A stretch of DNA of 64,000 nt from Trichoplax adhaerens (Eukaryota; Placozoa; Uniplacotomia; Trichoplacea; Trichoplacidae). Positions 33,347 through 47,200 of the stretch are shown here, piece by piece. The stretch's first letter is position 1; every line of letters begins with the position of its first letter. The DNA is taken from the NCBI RefSeq assembly GCF_000150275.1, contig NW_002060949.1, forward strand, positions 5,083,193 to 5,147,192. The letters run 5' to 3'. The translations under genes and the position numbers were made by a program. The notes beneath the pieces are model-generated. The model did not search any database and was not told the DNA's origin. It saw nothing but the letters and a program-made list of their open reading frames with translations.

Positions 33347-35426
33347 TTATAATTCAAAGTAACAATGAGTCTCAGTTGGAAATCGAATGTTGCTATTTAT
33401 TCGCCTCCAGATAGTCAAGTTATCTTTATGTCCAGGCCAATTCGGTAAATTGACTCTTTTGATACATCGAAATGATTTTAAAAGTTCTAATTGGAACTTG
33501 CAGGACGTTGATTGACCCCAAGGATTGAAAGAAAGCGTCTCACCAAATAATTCGCCAATATGGATTATACAATCACCTTCATAATGAGATAAACAATCCA
33601 CAGAGAAACTGGACTCGTCTAGAATAATTACATATATGATGAGAACGCTATAAAGTCATTTATTAATTTATAAACTGTTTCTATTATGCAACAAGTACAG
33701 CAGTGGTCGACGTAAGTATTTACAACTCCAGTAAAAAATGAAGGCCATTAGCAAACTACGCAGAGCATAGCTAAGAAATTCAAATTAACAAGACTAATGC
33801 AATATTTATATACGATAATGAAAGCTTACCGGTGTCGTCAGGCCAAGCCAGCATAAGTGCATAATCGCTATATTGGGATAATAATTCACTAGATCCAGTC
33901 TATGAATAAAAAATTTATTAAAATTGTAAAAAATCATTTGGATGTAATATTTCTCGTTGTCATCATGAAATATATTTTATCGCCATAGCCTTCTTTGTTA
34001 TAGTAGTATTGAAAAGTTTGAGGCTTTGAAATCTGTAAACTAGAGAACTTAAATCCAGACTAGATCTATGTTAATAGTACATAGTATATGACGCTAACGT
34101 TTACGTCATAGCTGCGTAAACTAAGTAATTCGTGTTCTGAAAAAATACATCATGTCACCATAGCATAAAAGTCATTTACAACTTGTGATTACTAACAAAA
34201 TATGCCATTTTAATTTAATTTAAATGTACCTGCAAAATCTTGCCTTAACTAAATAGAGGCTAAAACATAATATGAATGTAAACTTTAAAAGGCCTAAGTT
34301 ACCTGAATAGTGATATAGTGCATCTCCTTTGGATAAACACCATTAGCATCAAAAGCTATAATCTCAACACCACGCGATGCTAGAAGAAATTCCCAATAAC
34401 CGCAACCCTGTTGAGCATAAATATTATATAAAATTGATATTATATTCTTTCATGAATTTAGCCTGCATTTCTTTACAATTAAGAAGAGATTAACGTTTAC
34501 ACATTAAGTTATTAATAATTATACTGTACATCTAAAGGGTAATCAAGAACTACAGTATTACTAATAATATTTTACTTAACAGAACACTGTCTGAACTACG
34601 TACAGCTCCTGCTGATACAATCTTTCGACGTAAAGAACGAAGGGTATTGATTGCCTCTAGCGTCGGTACCGAAAATGCAAATAAAATTTGCAAAGTTTGA
34701 CACGAAGTTTTATCATCAGGATTCCTGCGAGAATAAATATGTTAAATGATAAAGTTGAACTAAATTAAGTTAGGCAGATACAAAGTCAGATTACAAGCAA
34801 GTTAATCACAGTTCTGTCATCTACAGCATATATTATCTTGATAGATACAATAGACCAAATGATTGGATTTTAACAGGGTAGCTACCATTTTTCTGGATAT
34901 TAAAAGATATCCGTTTAGTACGTTTATGGTGTAATAGTAGCCTGCATCATCATTTTACAGAAATAGTAGGAATTTAGTTTACTCTCGACTGTCAAGGTTG
35001 AGCAATGGGAGAAATGTACGATTTGTTTACAATTTGAGAAGTATTCAATTGAGTATAGATACTGATGTAAAGGTTCACGTTCTCGATTACAATTGTGCCA
35101 CTAAATAGGCTATTCGCAGGCAAACACCTAGTACTGTATTTTATTAGCTATGATATTGTGCCTAAGCCAAGAGGCAGCCATATCGAATAACGCTGGATGC
35201 TAGTGATGCAAAGAAGGAAAATACAAATCTATGCTGGAAATTACCTAATCCAATGCGTTAACTCCTTCTTTCGTTGTTGATCGTAGGTTGGATCGCAAAA
35301 TCGGACTAAATCGGGAGGTGCAGCAGCCATTTTCCATTGATAAACAGTGTAGTAAAAAGGATGGCTATTTTCATCTTCAGATCCAACCCGGCGTAATTCA
35401 ATACTATGAAATATCGGGGAAGCCAT
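33347..35426 (-). CDS. Uncharacterised SAM-dependent methyltransferase-like protein
   Basis: Five exons (complement): 35245-35426, 34604-34724, 34303-34407, 33830-33899, 33347-33618. Total 750 bases, 249 residues. The centre reads VSAGAGCGYWEFLLASRGVEI, with Asp about 121 ending the next strand (IIAFD). This is the motif-I glycine loop plus acidic ribose-binding residue of a class I Rossmann methyltransferase. The rest follows a pattern I recall from unnamed bacterial, fungal and protist proteins: a LAWPDD (LLxWPPY-like) segment, YEGDCIIHIGE (YxGDxxIYIGE-like), and a C-terminal NLPNWPGHKDNLTIWRR segment. The expected IGEGxxGCTG is replaced here by IGELFGET. The substrate is unknown. The splice choice at 34604 (GTACGT donor) was made because it restores an intact motif I. 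The gene faces the serine dehydratase gene across 1.4 kb. Confidence 0.82.
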
Positions 35427-36846
35427 AACCCATAAAAAATTTAAACGCCTTTTCTTTCTACCCGATGAGATATTACCACTACCGCGTTATTCAAGCTTAA
35501 TTAATTGATAATGCTCCTGAGTTGAGGCATCCAATGCAGCAATAGTATAATCTCCATAAGAATTTTCACCTCCAAAAAGTCAACATACCCTTTGCCTATT
35601 GGAAAACCATTGGCAATAAATCGATAATGTTGTAACCATTCTGCCAGCTAGGATTAAAATACTGCAATTTATAGCATTGAAGTCGAAGGGGATTTTTGTC
35701 CTTACTTTCACGACTTTAATCTCCGATATACTTCCATAATTTTGGTAATTTGAATGATCGCAGTCTATGCGATCGCAATTGCCATAGCAATATAGAGCAG
35801 ATCTGTACCGGTCCAACTGGTACTCAACCAGTGACAGTAGTAGCCTGAAGTAGCTTACTAACTCAGACGTCAGCGATAATTGCATACTAAATATATAGAC
35901 AGTCGGCAAAATTGGTTATGGTATAGACGTTTTAAAAAGGTGGCCAACCAGGCGGTCGATCGTGTTACTCCACTACTGTAGCTCAAACATCAGTGACAAT
36001 TTCATACTAACATATATCACTAGAATTGGTAGCATTACCTACTCTGCCTTACATAGTTTAAGCTAGGAATTAACTCAAAATTTCCTCTCACTTACCTATA
36101 ATTCCTTGTTTTCCCTGTTACTAGCGAAAAGTAGAAATTTTCTTGGACGTTTAGTTTGAGCATAGATCCCTTTTATAGCACTTTTTGCAGGATGCACGCA
36201 CGAGCTCATGCATCGGTGCCAATTTCATACTCAAGTTTATATTTGAATCGGCAGCTAATGTGCCTACAGGGCGTCTCAGAACATTACTGTTTGCGATATT
36301 AAAATCTCCAGAACATGATCTTACTGCATGCAAAATTTGGAAATAAAGTTGGGACGCATCTTTCATACAGAACTAAATAAGATGTGTCCAGACTTTCCGG
36401 ACACCCTACTCTGTCCTTGCAAACAGCCGAAAGTTCTGCTGGTCCAGGGGTGTGGGGTCAACTCCCCCTGCCCCTCCTCTCTACAGTCCCAAACTACAGT
36501 AGTAAGTACTACACTTTACAACGCTGTACTGTACTAGTGTACTGTAGTTTGAAGCCTTGAACTATAATATTGCTCGCATCATCTCTAGGTAACCACATCG
36601 GACAGCAAGAGCTTCAATTTGCAGGCCAGCCACCAATGCTATATCTAAAAAAATAAACTAACGGAAACCTTCAACGATCATTCGAGTATTTTGATTTATT
36701 AAATCTCGATATCTTAAAGATCAACAACGATTTGAAAACGGTATACATAAATTCTACTCCAATTAGGTTTAAGTAAGAAATGAATTTCAAATCGTATTTC
36801 AATAATAATGATGAATAACATTGCCTAATGTCAATCTAGATCAACC
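35427..36846. other. Divergent spacer between methyltransferase-like gene and serine dehydratase
   Basis: 1.4 kb between two divergent starts, expected to hold both promoters. It contains three diverged copies of a roughly 37-base word (35861, 35981, 36202) and a cluster of TACAGTA/TACTGTA at about 36484-36548. A GC-richer patch lies at about 36420-36490. No exon is evident. Confidence 0.55.
35861..36240. repeat. Three dispersed copies of a roughly 37-base word
   Basis: Copies at 35861-35896, 35981-36017 and 36202-36240 share the pattern GCTCAnnCATCnGTG, CAATTTCATACT, then A/T-rich TATAT. They are in the same orientation, spaced 120 and 221 bases apart. They could be remnants of a tandem duplication or repeated upstream elements. 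Confidence 0.6.
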
Positions 36847-39666
36847 ATGTCTCAAGATAAATTGCATATCCAAACGCCTTTAATTGAAAGCTATCCTTTG
36901 TCAAAGCTATTGAAATGCCCAGTCTATCTCAAGATGGAAAATTTACAACCTTCAGCATCTTTTAAAATTCGTGGTATTGGCAATATATGCCAGAAAGTAA
37001 GTTGATGTCAACTTGTCTTCTTGTCAATCGACTCTTTTTGTTTATCTAAGCTTTTTTCATCAAAATCCATTGATTAATTATCAAGATAATTGCTGACGAT
37101 AGTATAAACAAGTTATCACCATTTTATGTAGGTACAGTAGGTTGCTTAGTTAGACATTTTCATCAAAATCCAAATAATATTAATTAATTATATATACAGT
37201 ACATACGATAGCGAACAGTAGCATAGATAAATTGCCATCATTCTGGGCAGTACTGTAGTTTAAGTAAGACAGACATTCTTTGTCTTTCTTGATAAAATTG
37301 CGCAGCAATTCATTTTAGCTGATATTATATACATATAAATGAACCTGTATGACTGGATTACTAATAATAATGTTGAAATAATAGATTACCAGGAAACTCC
37401 AATAGCTTAGTAAACCTTGTATAATGGCTACGTAGAATCTTGCAATGTAATCAAAAATATCATTTAGGTTGTTTATCGACAACTTTTAGTTTTAATGCTA
37501 GAGTACAATATTTATATATAACTCTGAACTGACTGAACAATTGACACACTAAGCTTAAACAGATAAAATACGTTTAGCTGTTATAATGGCAGAATGTCAT
37601 CTTTATACTACATAAACATCTGATTTGAATTCATGTTGCTGATCTTGACAACCAAATCCTTATTCTACCGTTATTATAGGCTATAAAGAATGGATGCACA
37701 CATATTATTGGATCTTCAGGTAAATGACACAGCTCTTACTTTATTTTATAATACCCGTATTGTATTGGAAAAGTTTACTCGCGATGGCGATGTTATTACG
37801 GATTGTACGTGATCAACTTCTGTAAATCGAATCGAATTTCTTAAAGTGAGATACTCTATCATATCTTCATTCACAGTCGATGCAATAAGACTTATCTTTC
37901 ATAATTAAATATAATGTATTACCAAATATCAATATGAACTGTAATGACTATCAATAAAATCATTCAGATAGCAACAGTTCGAATAAAAAGTTGAAGTGAA
38001 GCTCAACTCTAAAGGATAATTAAAGGCAAACTATAATTTCTCTGTTATGAAAGCAGTAATCAAAAAATAAAATTGAAAATACTGCTGTATGCTTAAAAAT
38101 TGTACATAAAATTACAATTATATCTTCTTGTTATAAATGTCATATTAGGCGGTAATGCCGGATTAGCTATGGCTTACGCTACACACAAGTTAGCAGTTAA
38201 GTGTACCATCGTGGTTCCTTGTCCTACACCCCAACACTTAAAGGACACCATTGTTGAACTAGGTGCAAACCTGGTTGTCAAAGGCCAGGTAAAATTAGTA
38301 TCAAATGACATTATATTAATATTACTAATAAATTTTGCTGTACAATGTGCTATATTCTAATGTCAATATTTTTAAGTTAAGCAAAGAAAGGCAATAAGAT
38401 AATTAACTGTTTTTCTCATTTATACCATACTAAATTGCGTCTCAACTAGGAAATATAAATAAAGTTAACATGTTATCGCCAAAAATTACCACCTTATGAA
38501 TTTAAGAAACTTTAAATATTTGAAAAAATAAATCCTATTTAAATATCTTTAGATATGGAATGATGCTGAAGCTGCTGCAAAAGAAATCGCCAAAGAAACA
38601 GGTTACACAATAGTGAACAATCAATTCCAAATGGAAAATAAAAATTCCCTAAACGAGATTTGAAAGATTTTGAAATTGCTGCTTTTTATATTTTAGGTGG
38701 CTGGTACTTACCCCCATTTGATCATCCTGACGTTTGGTACGTGTTGGTACACGGTGTTAAGTATACAAAGAGTTTATCTAAGATCACATTTTTGTATTAC
38801 AGGGAAGGTAACTCATCAATCATGGATGAAATCCAATCACAGATTCCAGAAAAGCCAGGCGCATTAGTAGTAGCTGTCGGAGGGGCTGGATTATTGTTAG
38901 GGATTTTGCAAGGCATGCACCGTTTTGGCTGGTCTGATGTACCGATCATTACTGCTGAAACTGAAGGCACTAGGAGCTTTGCGGAAACCTTCAAGGCTGG
39001 AGAATTGGTTACGTTGCCAACAATTACAGGGTAAAATTTAAGCTCTATGTATATTGCTATCATATCTTTAGTCGTTTATGGTCCCTTTTATATCACGATA
39101 TATTTATATATTATATAGTATACTCTAATAGCTTATAGCAATAAGATTTAAATCAAAATCTTCAATTATAGAATTGCAAAGTGTCTTGGTGCTCGTGCCG
39201 TTGCTTCCGAATGCGTTAAATGGCTTAAAATTCACACTTTTCATCCAGTTTTGGTAGAAGATCGAGAAGCTGTAAATGCCTGCTCACGATTCGCAGGTAT
39301 CTTTTCTATTTATAAATATTTTTATAGTATCATAACGTAATAAATGCACTTTGATAACAAGTATGATTTATCTATCGAAGTGGGATCTGTACAAGTTTAA
39401 TAGATTTGAAATGTCCGACAACAGTAACTCCATTGTTATACTTGTTACTGTATCCTCATACTTTATATTCATTAATAGATGATCACAGGACATTAGTACA
39501 ACCTGCATGTGGAGCCGGTTTAGCGGTCGCTTACAGTGGGAAATTAGAGGAATTGCGACAGAATGGACATATAAAGACGGACAAGCCGATTGTTATCATA
39601 GTTTGTGGCGGTTATAGCGTAACACATGAACTAATGCAAGGCTGGAAAAAAGAATTTAATCTATAA
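36847..39666 (+). CDS. SDS: L-serine dehydratase / L-threonine deaminase
   Basis: PLP enzyme of fold-type II converting L-serine to pyruvate, and L-threonine to 2-oxobutyrate, plus ammonia; cytosolic in animals. Eight exons: 36847-36996, 37680-37719, 38149-38288, 38553-38601, 38697-38736, 38803-39030, 39172-39296, 39479-39666. Total 960 bases, 319 residues (mammalian SDS about 327). QPSASFKIRG carries the Schiff-base Lys about 40. SSGGNAG (about 62-68), the phosphate-binding loop, is split by an intron. WYLPPFDHPDVWEG, the glycine-rich AVGGAGLLLG, LVQPACGAGLA and the C-terminal VCGG are all in family positions. Closest family match by motif is SDS/SDSL rather than serine racemase or biosynthetic threonine deaminase, as no ACT regulatory domain follows. 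An AATAAA overlaps the region right after the stop. Confidence 0.93.
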
Positions 39667-41250
39667 AATAAAAAGAGAATCGTTAGTTAAACTAAAAATT
39701 GGTTCACTGTAGACTTACCGTTTGCTCTTACATTTGTAAAAGTCTAGTGATCTTAATAGTGTCATCAGTATATACTGATTGTATAAGCAAGTTGCCTACT
39801 CTGACTAATGGATGTATGGGATTATCATCACGGCAATTGTTGCGTATTTATTTACTGGACTATCTGCCGATGTTAATCTGCCGTTTAAAGAAGTTATTTA
39901 TTTACAATTAAATAAACTGCGGATAACTTTCCGTATCATATCTATACCACTTCCCTTATTACTGGATCTATTAAATAATAAATAAAGTAACTAATACTCG
40001 ATTAGCACTACTTGGGAATATAAACGGATAAATATTCGTTCTTTTATCTAAGATGGCTATTAATACTCCACGTCACTAAGACTAAAAAAAGAAATGAAAT
40101 CAGTGATGTACATACGTTTACTAATCTAAATCTAGCACACGACTATAATGTAATCTACACGTACAGTAGTTTCTCGATTTCTAAAATATACCTAGAACCG
40201 TATACTACCCTAGACAGTCAGAATTATAACTCCTTCAGCAACATCGCTACAGTTTATTGTGTTAAAATGAATACTTATAAAAACCATCTTAGCAGGAAAT
40301 CTAAAATAATAATACAGTATTACCTGGACAAATCTAATGATAATCTTGATATACAGTAATCCGTTTATAATACTTATATCGGAGAAAATGAACTGTGTTT
40401 CATACATTACAATATTTAATTTTTCTAGTCTGTATATGCAACCAGTACAGTATACAATTATCTATACAGTGCATGTACATGTACTGTAAATACCACTTAA
40501 TATCATTACGTTTATATTAGCAATTTTAACTCTTTGCCCGAAGTTTAACTATAGTATGTTCAATTTTGCTACGACCAAGAAATCTTCAGTCTCATAATAT
40601 AGTATTTAACTTCTCTAGCTAAGTAGTTATAATATGCAATATTGAAGGGACGTTTTTTAAGCGAGGTCGAAAACCTAATAATTGTAATTACTTTGAATAG
40701 TTTGCAATATAAAGAAAAAATATTAACATGTGTACTGTGTTGATACTTATGTAGGTAGGTTCAGACGCACAGCCAGTATACTCTTACTAATTGCAATCAT
40801 TTATTACAAATGAAGTAATTCCTGCAATAGTTAAGAATTAAACAGACCAGCTTTTGTCATTGAAAAATGCAATTTAAAAGAATATGGTCAGTTGACACTT
40901 TACCAAGTTTAGGTGGGTTTATCAATTAAGTTAATTTTAAACCGCACGAAATTTAAGAGTGACGTATAATTGAAAACAAAAAAGCATAATATTTGTCCTG
41001 ACCAGAGAAAAGCATATTCACCTGCCAGCAAGTTTTGAGAATAAATCCATTGAAAATAATGTTTTCTCTAATGGTAATACAGCGGTAAAGGCAATGTACC
41101 GTAACTTGTATACGGTAATCAGAATGTTAAATTATAATTACACATGCTCACATATAATAACTCCTTGATATTAAAATGATTTCGTTTTAAATTAACTTTC
41201 AAAAGCTATATATATATATACACATAGATGACGGATTCCTCTCATTAAAT
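39667..41250. other. Convergent spacer between serine dehydratase and OSBP 3' ends
   Basis: About 1.6 kb of AT-rich DNA holding the two 3' untranslated regions. AATAAA words occur at about 39667, 39906 and 39979. A dense run of TACAGTA-type words lies at about 40444-40490. Nothing coding was recognised. Confidence 0.55.
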
Positions 41251-44200
41251 TCAAAATATATCAGGGGATGATGAAAAGTCTTGAACATCACGACTTTCCC
41301 AATAGTTACCGCGGTATACATGAACATCTCGATTGCAAAATTCATCAAATACTTTCTTAAACCATATCGGCTCAAAAGGTTTCGGCGGTAAATTCCCGCT
41401 TTCTTTCGCAGATGTAACCATAGCTTCATATTTATGACGTTTTCCACGTTGTTTTTCCTCTAAACGAAGTTTTTCACTATTAGCGCCATCAAAATCACCC
41501 TTCTCCATGCAGCGTTGGTCAGGTCTTAGCCTAGAATCGGTAGGAGCAATGCCATCTACAGGTGCATTTAGTGAGCAGGTTAAAGGTGCAAACCCGTACA
41601 TATTTTCTCTTCCTGGCCTATTACGCATAAAACAGATATATAAGTAATTCACCAAACTTCTAGCAGAAAGTGATAAAATCAATACTCACGGTAAGGAATT
41701 CTTTTGCCAAGATAGCGTAGATTGCGTAGTTGGAGGTGGTTTACCAGATTTCACAGCATTATAATACTCTTCTAATGGGATTGGATCAATAACTTTTGCA
41801 TATTCTATTTTATTATCCCAGGTGCCATTAATGACGTACCGTACTAATCGCTTAGCGTCAACAACTTGGCCGGATACCTAAGATACGTTACAGTGGACGC
41901 GTGATATAGTAAAGGTTAGCGTATCCTTCGTTGAAACAAAATAATATACCGTAAATAACTATTTACAAATCTTATTAAAATATAGTATTACCTTCCGTGG
42001 AGTATCTCGGGCAAAGTAACTATAAGCCGAATATTTCAAATAACACTTGTCGCGATTACTATGATTAGTAATTTCCATTTCACCAGACTATAGAAGTTAT
42101 CAGATAAATTTAATTTAATTATAGATGAAACTTGCATTTTTGTTAAAAATTATAATGCTTAAAATACCCTACAATATTAATGAAGAATATTTCAATAAGT
42201 TGATTGGTATAATGATTATACCTGATCAACCCAAAGTTTTCCAACAATTATATTGTGGATAGTGGTGGTAACTTTTCTCCATGTATAGTGGTTACCGCTT
42301 TTTGGAAATACTAAATGTGCAATCCCTTGGGGAATGATTTGGATATATTTACCGCGAAATTTACTAGTCATACTAAAATCTTGCCATAAAACCCAATCTT
42401 TGTGTTCTACATATTGTGCGGAAGCTGGTGGATGATGACTGACCTATACGATTAACCAGCATGTTAATTAGTGCTGCGAAGTACCCCTTGTAAACGATGT
42501 GTAAATCATAATTATTACTGTACCTGCTCGCATAATGATCTCCAGCCAAGGTCAGATCTCCGATCGTATTCAAATGTTTCCCCAAGTAACGGATTAAAAG
42601 GCTTTGAAATTCTATAAGTAGTATTGGCGTAAGAAGACACTGTGAACGCTGCTACATAAGCTAACTGTTCACAAGGATCATCACACGCAGCAGCTCGATC
42701 GAGTATTTCAGAATATTCTAGATCTTCTGTCAGCCGTTGTAGGAAAGATAGCGGCTCATTAAAATTAACCTAAAAGATAATCATTTACAAAACTCTTACA
42801 CCATTGTCTAACAAACCATTCTCTAAATGATAAGAATGTAAATATTTAAAAATGCTCTCATTTACTGGCAAGGGGATTTTCGTCAACTCTTTGCCAATAC
42901 AATTTTTTAAAATACTCCATAAATTTAGGCGAATATTAGGTTTCTCAGGAATACGATCACGAAGTAGTACATCAATTCTTTTTCCGTTAAAGAAATTCTT
43001 ATATAATATAAAATTTCAAGAAAAAATTAATTTCAATGATTTAAAATCATAAATAACCTATCAAAATAAACAGTCACCTTTGCAGGACCTTCCAATAACA
43101 TTCGTATCTCAGGGCTACTACATGCTGGAACAAGTGCCAAATTAGCTTCAGCTCCATCACATTCTTCTTCTGTTTCCGTGTTAATATTAGCGGATGGTTG
43201 ACTGCTTGTTGAAGATACGCTAACTGAAGGTTTTATCAGCGGTGTATTAGCAGGAACATCAACGGTAACATCCGTAGCATCATAAAACTCATTATCACTT
43301 TCGTCGTCGGATGTATTCATAGCAAGATCTTGTGATAATTTTCTTCCTATAAAATATAGACAACAGAAGGGTTAACATATTTCGATTTCGTTCTTAAAGT
43401 TAGCAACAAAGATAAAAGCAGCTTTGATCGTTCTCATAACCATGTCCTTTTATACTGCTCGATCTGGAGATTTTATTTTGAGCTCGTAAACGAGTTTCTA
43501 AATGATTCATTTGTTTAGCTAGTGTCTCTAAAGATTCTTCTAAAGTTGCACGCTTTTGTCGCTCGAAATCAATAGCCTGTTGCCATCTCCTTTCTTGACT
43601 TTGTGCTAACGAGAGATACTCTTCGCAAGCCTACTCAAAAAATTATTAACTATGTCGTTATGAAATTAACTAAATGTCTTTACATAATTCTAAATAAGTA
43701 ATTCTGTATTTCTAGATACATACAGATTCGCATTTAAGAAGCTTAGCTGAGCATAAAAACACAATATTCATATACCTTGGCTAAATCCACAGCGGTAATT
43801 TTAAACATCGATGCTTTATCACTAATGGTGATTAGAGCATTATCGTTTTCTGTTCCATCTACCAGTATTTCACTTATACTCCTTTGAAATGAGGATAAAT
43901 GGCTAACTACTAATTCATGTCGTGTTTGAAGTTCTTTCATTTTATTTCCAAGTGATCTAACATAAGGTGCAATTTCTATCTTGCCAACATCTTCCTCATC
44001 ACCTAGTGAAAAGTAAGATTAAAAATTTTAGATCATTTCAAGATAACGGAATAAAGTTTTGATCTTGAGCTTGATCAAATAGAGAAAAAAATAGCCACTG
44101 TATTAGGCATGACCTACAGAAGTCTGCCAATGCAACTTAGCATCAAAGAATTGAAATACCTAAGAAAAGATTTGAACTATTGCTACACGTACGCTTAAAT

Positions 44201-47200
44201 ACTAATTAAGTATACATTAATATAGCGTCAAATACATACGCGTATATATATATTAAAAATACAGTGTAAGTAATATGTGTATATTACCAAAGCTTTGATA
44301 AGAGTAAAAATGACAACAATAACAGGGTACTTGATATAATTGTGATTCAATAAGGCATGAAACGCAAATATATCAAATGACGAAGAGTAATTATGTAATA
44401 TAAGTTTAATAAAAGTGATTAAGTAAAAGTTATTGCGCTGATTTTGTATCCTACCAATTGCACCAATAATAAATAAGCGTCAATTTCATTGCTAATATAC
44501 CACTTAGTTAGAATTTTTATACATACAATAAGTACAAAATAGTACAGTAATACGAGTATATTAAAAAAATATTTGTGTTGAAATAACCATACAGATGCTG
44601 TATGCATAAAACCGTAAATTCAAAAGGATTGTAAGAAGGTCGAATAAAATTTCGATGGATAAATATCTGTACCACTATTTGTGTAATAATAGACATGATA
44701 ATATCGCCAAAAATGATATTGGGATGTTACTTTCTAGTCTTATCGAATCACCGTTCATTTAGTAATAATTTCGGTACAAATTTCTGATCATAATTATTTA
44801 TATTAAAAGAGATGTGATCTAATACAGATAAATGGATTTACCTATGATGAGCGTTGTACAGTATCTATTGGTAATTAAAACAGTACATTGTTCATCATGA
44901 TGAATAGCACTAAACTTCGATATTATCTACGGAATAGCTTAATCTATGAATGCTATTTTCGAAAGCGTAAAGACCCAATTATTAGTTGTTATTATTGTAT
45001 TATAAGAGAAACGAAGGGTTGACATAGTATTGCTGACATAATATCAAATATACTTGACCTTGCATTATTAAAAAAATCAGGTGAATTCACTCAATTTGTA
45101 TCTGCTAATCTATTCCTAAATGATATTATCTATCGGAGGAATACATCCAGTTGGAACTATATGCGAGGCAAAAATTGCCATGAATAGCAACATCTCATGC
45201 GTAGGAGATACGAACGGATAATAACCTGTTTGTACTAACATAGATTTAGATTTGAATATAGTGTAAATTGATTAACTGTGTAATATCTCCACTCCAATTT
45301 ATCTCTTCGGCTGACAGATTATGTTTTAGTCCTACTGTATATTACAAAAGATACTTTAGGTATACATATTCTACAATTTGTGAAAATAAACTAAACCGAC
45401 ATCAAACTTATTATCAAAAACTACAAATTGCCATGGTATGATACAGTATCTAGAGTTTTTGGCCATATTTCCAGAGATCGATCAGGCAAGATGTAGGAGT
45501 TATTGTCAAGAACTATGATTAAATTCTTGCACATTCTTTCAAGCATGACATTTAAAAAATTCATCACTATACACGTAATTAGTTCTAGTATAACGTCGCT
45601 GCTATTGCACTATAAGAACCTTTAACAACTTGGCAGAATTCATCTTCGTCGCTAAAATCGTCGACAGTGTGAACTGTATTAAACAAATGCAAAATAATAA
45701 AGTATGAAATAATATATAATTACAAATACTCGCTGCTTTGCTAAATAGTGCTTACTGAATTTGACTATAACAAGGTGCAATGGAATCACAAACGATAAAC
45801 AAATTGTGCAAGAAGGCGAAATGCGTGCACTTTCATTTATAATTGATAAGCGTAATCAATCCATTTTTTTACTCATATTGTAAGAATATTTGTCAACAAT
45901 AGCCAACATATGGCAATTTTAATTTGTATAAGACAAATTCACGAGTGCGTTGTATTAGTGACTACTCAATATAAAAACAAAAAAATCTTTTCTTTTAGCT
46001 TGAGTAGTCCTAACTCTATCTAATATACTGTATATGTGTGCTGGTAAAAGATGTATTATAATTAAGTTTAAGACGTTCTTCCCTTACTTAAGATATAGAC
46101 TGATAAGCGTTTTTCTTGATATATTTTTAGCAACTAATCTTATAGTGATATGTCAAGTAAACAGAATAAAGTTGCTGATACATTGATAATATCACTTTCA
46201 AAGCTATTTAACTATAATAAGTCTATAGGTCTAAAGATCAACTATTTTTACGGCCGCTATGAAGTAATATCACTCAAAATATAAATTACTAATAGTCTAT
46301 TATAATTAGCCATAGATGAGAGTGTTTAACCTCGATATCGTTGTATCATAATAATTTAGAATAGTTATGTTAGGGCAAGGTTATCACGATCACTTTGTAT
46401 TAGAGTACGCCATAGCATTTTAGTAGTCCATCGTAGTAGGCATACAGTCAATTAAGCATCGTTATATCGTCGGTAAATTTCATCATCGTTGATTATTGAT
46501 ACGCTAATTTACTTATTCATTCGAGAATATTGATGAGTGTTAAAAAGTTGGAGTTTTATAAACTAGCAGTAACTTATCGATACGTATAGTATACCTACAT
46601 TAGATTACTTAACCGAATTGAATAATTTCAGTATCAACTATAAGCATATGCTAGATACGTACAGTATGTACGTAGGTGTCTAACCGTAAAATATTTACAT
46701 ACAATACAAGTAAGCTACGGTATAATTAAATTAAAATAATTATTTTAGTCTAAAGTAAGGTGTACACAACGGTCTTTCTTACCAGTACATGATGTACTAC
46801 AGGCTAATTTAGTAAGGAGACGTATTTGTTGTATTCATATTCACGATTAATAAATTAAGATATAATTCCTACCCCGAATCGAGCTCTTTTTGATAATTTA
46901 ATTAAAATTAATAGACGGCTGTTGTTGAAAATAACTGTATTTTGAAATCAGTTAAGGTTCAGGTGTACTTAAAAAGGTGCTATAAACTTGCAGCTGAGGA
47001 GAAAACACTTTACTGTACAGTAGTATATAATAATAAATAACTCGTAATTTCCTAACGTATAAGGAAGGCACTATTGTAAAAACATATTATCGAACTACTT
47101 AAGAAAACACGAATAAGACTTTTTCTATTAGAATATTGCTATTTAATTACCTATATAGACACAATCGGATTCATTTGAATTTATTATAATTACAAATTAT

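Noticed and set aside
34580-34604. Alternative donors (GTTCTG, GTTAAG) in exon 2 of the methyltransferase-like gene
   Set aside because: They break or displace the glycine-rich motif I, while the GTACGT donor at 34604 gives a continuous SAGAGCGYW.
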